In this document: positions 62,039-64,000 of the stretch, piece by piece
Layout: each line of letters begins with the position of its first letter
Numbering within the stretch: position 1 is the stretch's first letter
NCBI GenBank assembly: GCA_002710685.1
Contig: PALD01000080.1
Span: 62,001 to 126,000 of the forward strand
Direction of reading: 5' to 3'
Length of the DNA: 64,000 nt
Source: Cytophagaceae bacterium
GTDB taxonomy: Bacteria; Bacteroidota; Bacteroidia; Flavobacteriales; Flavobacteriaceae
Made by a program: the position numbers and the translations under genes
Notes under the pieces: model-generated
Database searches by the model: none
Seen by the model: only the letters and a program-made list of their open reading frames with translations
What the model was told of the DNA's origin: nothing

Positions 62039-63814
62039 ATGAACAATTTTAAAGCGCTAGGACTAAATGATGAAATTCTCCAGGCAGTTGCAGATATGGG
62101 TTTTGAGAACCCATCCGCAGTACAGGAGAAGGCCATCCCGGTCCTACTAAACGAGCAGGCCGACGTCGTGGCCCTCGCACAAACAGGAACCGGGAAGACC
62201 GCAGCATTTGGTTTTCCGCTTATCCAGAAACTGGATTCACGTTCAAAACACACGCAGGGCCTTATCCTCTCCCCCACGAGAGAATTATGCTTACAGATCA
62301 CAAACGAGCTCAAACAGTACTCCAAGTACGTTAAGGGCCTAAACACGGTAGCTGTATATGGCGGTGCCAACATCAGGGACCAGGCCAGGGCAATTGAGAA
62401 AGGCGCACAGATCATCGTGGCCACACCGGGACGCATGATGGATATGATGCGTCGCAACATGGTGGACATCACAAAGATTGACTACTGCATACTGGATGAG
62501 GCAGATGAGATGTTGAACATGGGCTTCTATGAAGACATCACGACCATTTTAGCTGACACGCCCAAGGAGAAACTAACCTGGCTCTTCTCTGCCACGATGC
62601 CCAAAGAGGTTTCGGCTATAGCCAAAAAATTCATGAAGTCCCCTATTGAAATTACCGTGGGGACGAAAAATATGGGTGCCACTAATGTTTCTCACGAATA
62701 TTTTGTGGTAAACTCCCGTGATAGGTACCAAGCATTAAAGAGACTGGCAGATGCAAACCCTGATATTTTCTCAGTGGTTTTTTGCCGTACAAAACGTGAC
62801 ACTCAAAAAGTTGCAGAACTACTTATAGAAGATGGTTACAATGCTGCCGCACTACACGGTGACTTGAGCCAGAACCAGCGTGACCTGGTGATGAAAAGTT
62901 TCCGTACGCGTCAAATACAGATGCTCGTCGCGACAGATGTTGCTGCCCGAGGTATCGACGTAGATGACATCACGCACGTTATCAACTATCAACTTCCTGA
63001 TGAAATAGAAACCTATACCCACCGTAGTGGCCGTACCGGTCGCGCCGGAAAAACAGGGGTATCCATGGTCATCATCGTGAAGAGCGAGATGCGCAAGATC
63101 AAGCAGATTGAAAAAATCATCAACAAACAGTTCACAAAAAAGGAAATCCCCACGGGAATCGAGATCTGTGAAGTGCAGCTGATGCACCTTGCAAATCAAA
63201 TCCATGATACAAAAATCAACCATGAAATCGACCCCTATCTCTACGGCATTAATGAAGTGCTTGAGGGATTGAGCCGTGAGGAGCTGATAAAAAAGGTATT
63301 TTCAGTTGAATTTACCCGGTTCTTTAATTATTACAAAAAGGCAAAGGACCTTAATATAAGCGTAAAGGCCGAAGCCATGGAAGCTTCTGGAGACAGCACA
63401 CGTTACTTTATCAACATAGGTAGGCGTGATGGCTTTGACTGGATGTCGCTCAAGGATTTTCTCAAGGAAGCTACAGGACTAGGTGATGATGTGTACCATG
63501 TGGATTGCAAGGATAACTTTTCATTCTTCAATACAGATACTGACAAGTCAGAGATGGTCTTGGCCCTCTTTGAAAACTTTGAACTCAGCGGTAGGCAAGT
63601 GCATGTTGAAATCACTAAAGACCGGGGCCGCAAAGGCGGTGGCGGTGGCGGTGGCCGCAAGAAGAAAAACTTTGGAGGCGGCGGTGGCGGCTTCAAGGGC
63701 CGTAGCCGCGGTGGTGACCGTGACGGTGGCAACAAAGGTTCTTATGGCGGTAAGAAGAGAAAATCAAATGATGGCAATATTCCCTTTAAAGGGAAGAAGC
63801 GCAGAAGGAAATAA
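62039..63814 (+). CDS. DEAD-box RNA helicase with RGG-type C-terminal tail
   Basis: 591 residues. The Q-motif region NFKALGLNDEILQAVADMGFENPSAVQEKAIP, Walker A AQTGTGKTAAF near 54, DEAD box near 153, SAT near 189 and HRSGRTGRAG near 329 make a complete helicase core. A DbpA/CsdA-like RNA-binding domain (about 445-530) follows. The tail (about 531-591) is low complexity: Gly runs with Arg/Lys and RGGDRDGG-type repeats ending in basic residues. It probably acts in ribosome assembly or cold adaptation like DeaD/CsdA. Promoter-like TACCTTTG (61987-61994) lies upstream, and the leader contains a TCGCC/GGCGA hairpin. Confidence 0.94.
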   Translation: MNNFKALGLNDEILQAVADMGFENPSAVQEKAIPVLLNEQADVVALAQTGTGKTAAFGFPLIQKLDSRSKHTQGLILSPTRELCLQITNELKQYSKYVKGLNTVAVYGGANIRDQARAIEKGAQIIVATPGRMMDMMRRNMVDITKIDYCILDEADEMLNMGFYEDITTILADTPKEKLTWLFSATMPKEVSAIAKKFMKSPIEITVGTKNMGATNVSHEYFVVNSRDRYQALKRLADANPDIFSVVFCRTKRDTQKVAELLIEDGYNAAALHGDLSQNQRDLVMKSFRTRQIQMLVATDVAARGIDVDDITHVINYQLPDEIETYTHRSGRTGRAGKTGVSMVIIVKSEMRKIKQIEKIINKQFTKKEIPTGIEICEVQLMHLANQIHDTKINHEIDPYLYGINEVLEGLSREELIKKVFSVEFTRFFNYYKKAKDLNISVKAEAMEASGDSTRYFINIGRRDGFDWMSLKDFLKEATGLGDDVYHVDCKDNFSFFNTDTDKSEMVLALFENFELSGRQVHVEITKDRGRKGGGGGGGRKKKNFGGGGGGFKGRSRGGDRDGGNKGSYGGKKRKSNDGNIPFKGKKRRRK

Positions 63815-63819
63815 AAAAG

Positions 63820-63849
63820 AAAAGCCTTCCCGATCGGGAAGGCTTTTTT
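63820..63849. terminator. Bidirectional terminator after the helicase gene
   Basis: A perfect palindrome AAAGCCTTCCCGA/TCGGGAAGGCTTT with A-run before and T-run after. It serves the helicase and the convergent oxidoreductase. Confidence 0.9.
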
Positions 63850-63865
63850 ATACAATCAAGATTAA

Positions 63866-64000
63866 TTAAAAGTCCCTATAATCTCCACTGAGATATTGGT
63901 TTGCTTTTTCTTCATCAAATTTTGCCAGTTCTGCATTCCAGTGTAGGGTCTCTCCAGGAAAACGGCCTGCAATGGTGCCCAGTAAGATGGTTTCGGTAAG
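63866..64000 (-). CDS. Gfo/Idh/MocA-family oxidoreductase, C-terminal end (partial)
   Basis: Only the last 44 codons are inside the window, on the minus strand, ending with TAA at 63866-63868. The visible sequence starts LTETILLGTIAGRFPGETLHW and continues with NAELAKFDEEKANQYLSGDYRDF. The LTE-x-(I/M)-LLG-x-(I/V)-A and L-x-W segments match the bacterial-type C-terminal end of Gfo/Idh/MocA NAD(P)-dependent oxidoreductases. The start and cofactor domain are outside the window, so the substrate cannot be given. Confidence 0.7.
   Translation of the reverse strand, partial: LTETILLGTIAGRFPGETLHWNAELAKFDEEKANQYLSGDYRDF

Overview
The window is chromosomal DNA from a member of the Flavobacteriaceae (phylum Bacteroidota). 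The evidence is gene content limited to that group (DUF4294, DUF4494, DUF3810 and DUF6495-type proteins, BatA next to a dihydroorotase-like protein, a giant secreted protein with a type IX secretion C-terminal signal). Promoters have the Bacteroidota form TTG-N19/20-TA-N2-TTTG, and starts lack Shine-Dalgarno sequences. A very frequent short palindrome (GCTTTCGCGAAAGC / TTTGGC-N4-GCCAAA types) suggests a relative of the Nonlabens/Dokdonia group, but the genus is an inference. I saw no rRNA, tRNA, CRISPR array, prophage or complete insertion sequence.

Layout. 1-13.1 kb: end of yebC, a DUF4294 protein, an M42 peptidase, DUF4494, a peptidase remnant, an aldehyde dehydrogenase, ychF, two related small secreted proteins, a ferredoxin divergent from an acyl-CoA reductase, serC-serA, and DUF937/DUF6146/DUF6787-type proteins. 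13.2-20.1 kb: nnr, then the threonine operon thrA-thrB-thrC. thrA is preceded by a strong promoter and an unannotated 30-codon leader peptide in which 14 residues are Thr or Ile, an attenuation-type arrangement. A 14-bp tandem repeat separates thrB and thrC, and a MITE-like inverted repeat follows thrC. 20.2-27.6 kb: gcvT, a Rossmann-fold protein, DUF3810, and two exported amidohydrolases, where only one of three catalytic domains keeps its metal-binding HxH. 27.6-36.1 kb: TPR protein, gyrA, clpC, folE, msrA. 36.2-42 kb: a lolD-like ATPase overlapping a TIGR02757 gene, then a tight operon batA - dihydroorotase-like pseudoenzyme - small membrane protein - esterase. 42-55 kb: MBL hydrolase, a conserved unknown, the 1858-aa type IX secreted protein, hisS, an ABC permease, DUF6495, and the rpsF-rpsR-rplI operon. 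55-64 kb: LytTR regulator, priA, DUF2147, nadC with a BrkB-type protein, rlmH with an ITPase, a DEAD-box helicase with an RGG tail, and the end of a Gfo/Idh/MocA oxidoreductase.

Most genes are housekeeping or biosynthetic. The least expected features are the thr leader, the dispersed palindromes, the mobile-element-like repeats around thrC, the catalytically dead dihydroorotase homologue, and the compositional mosaic in the giant secreted protein.
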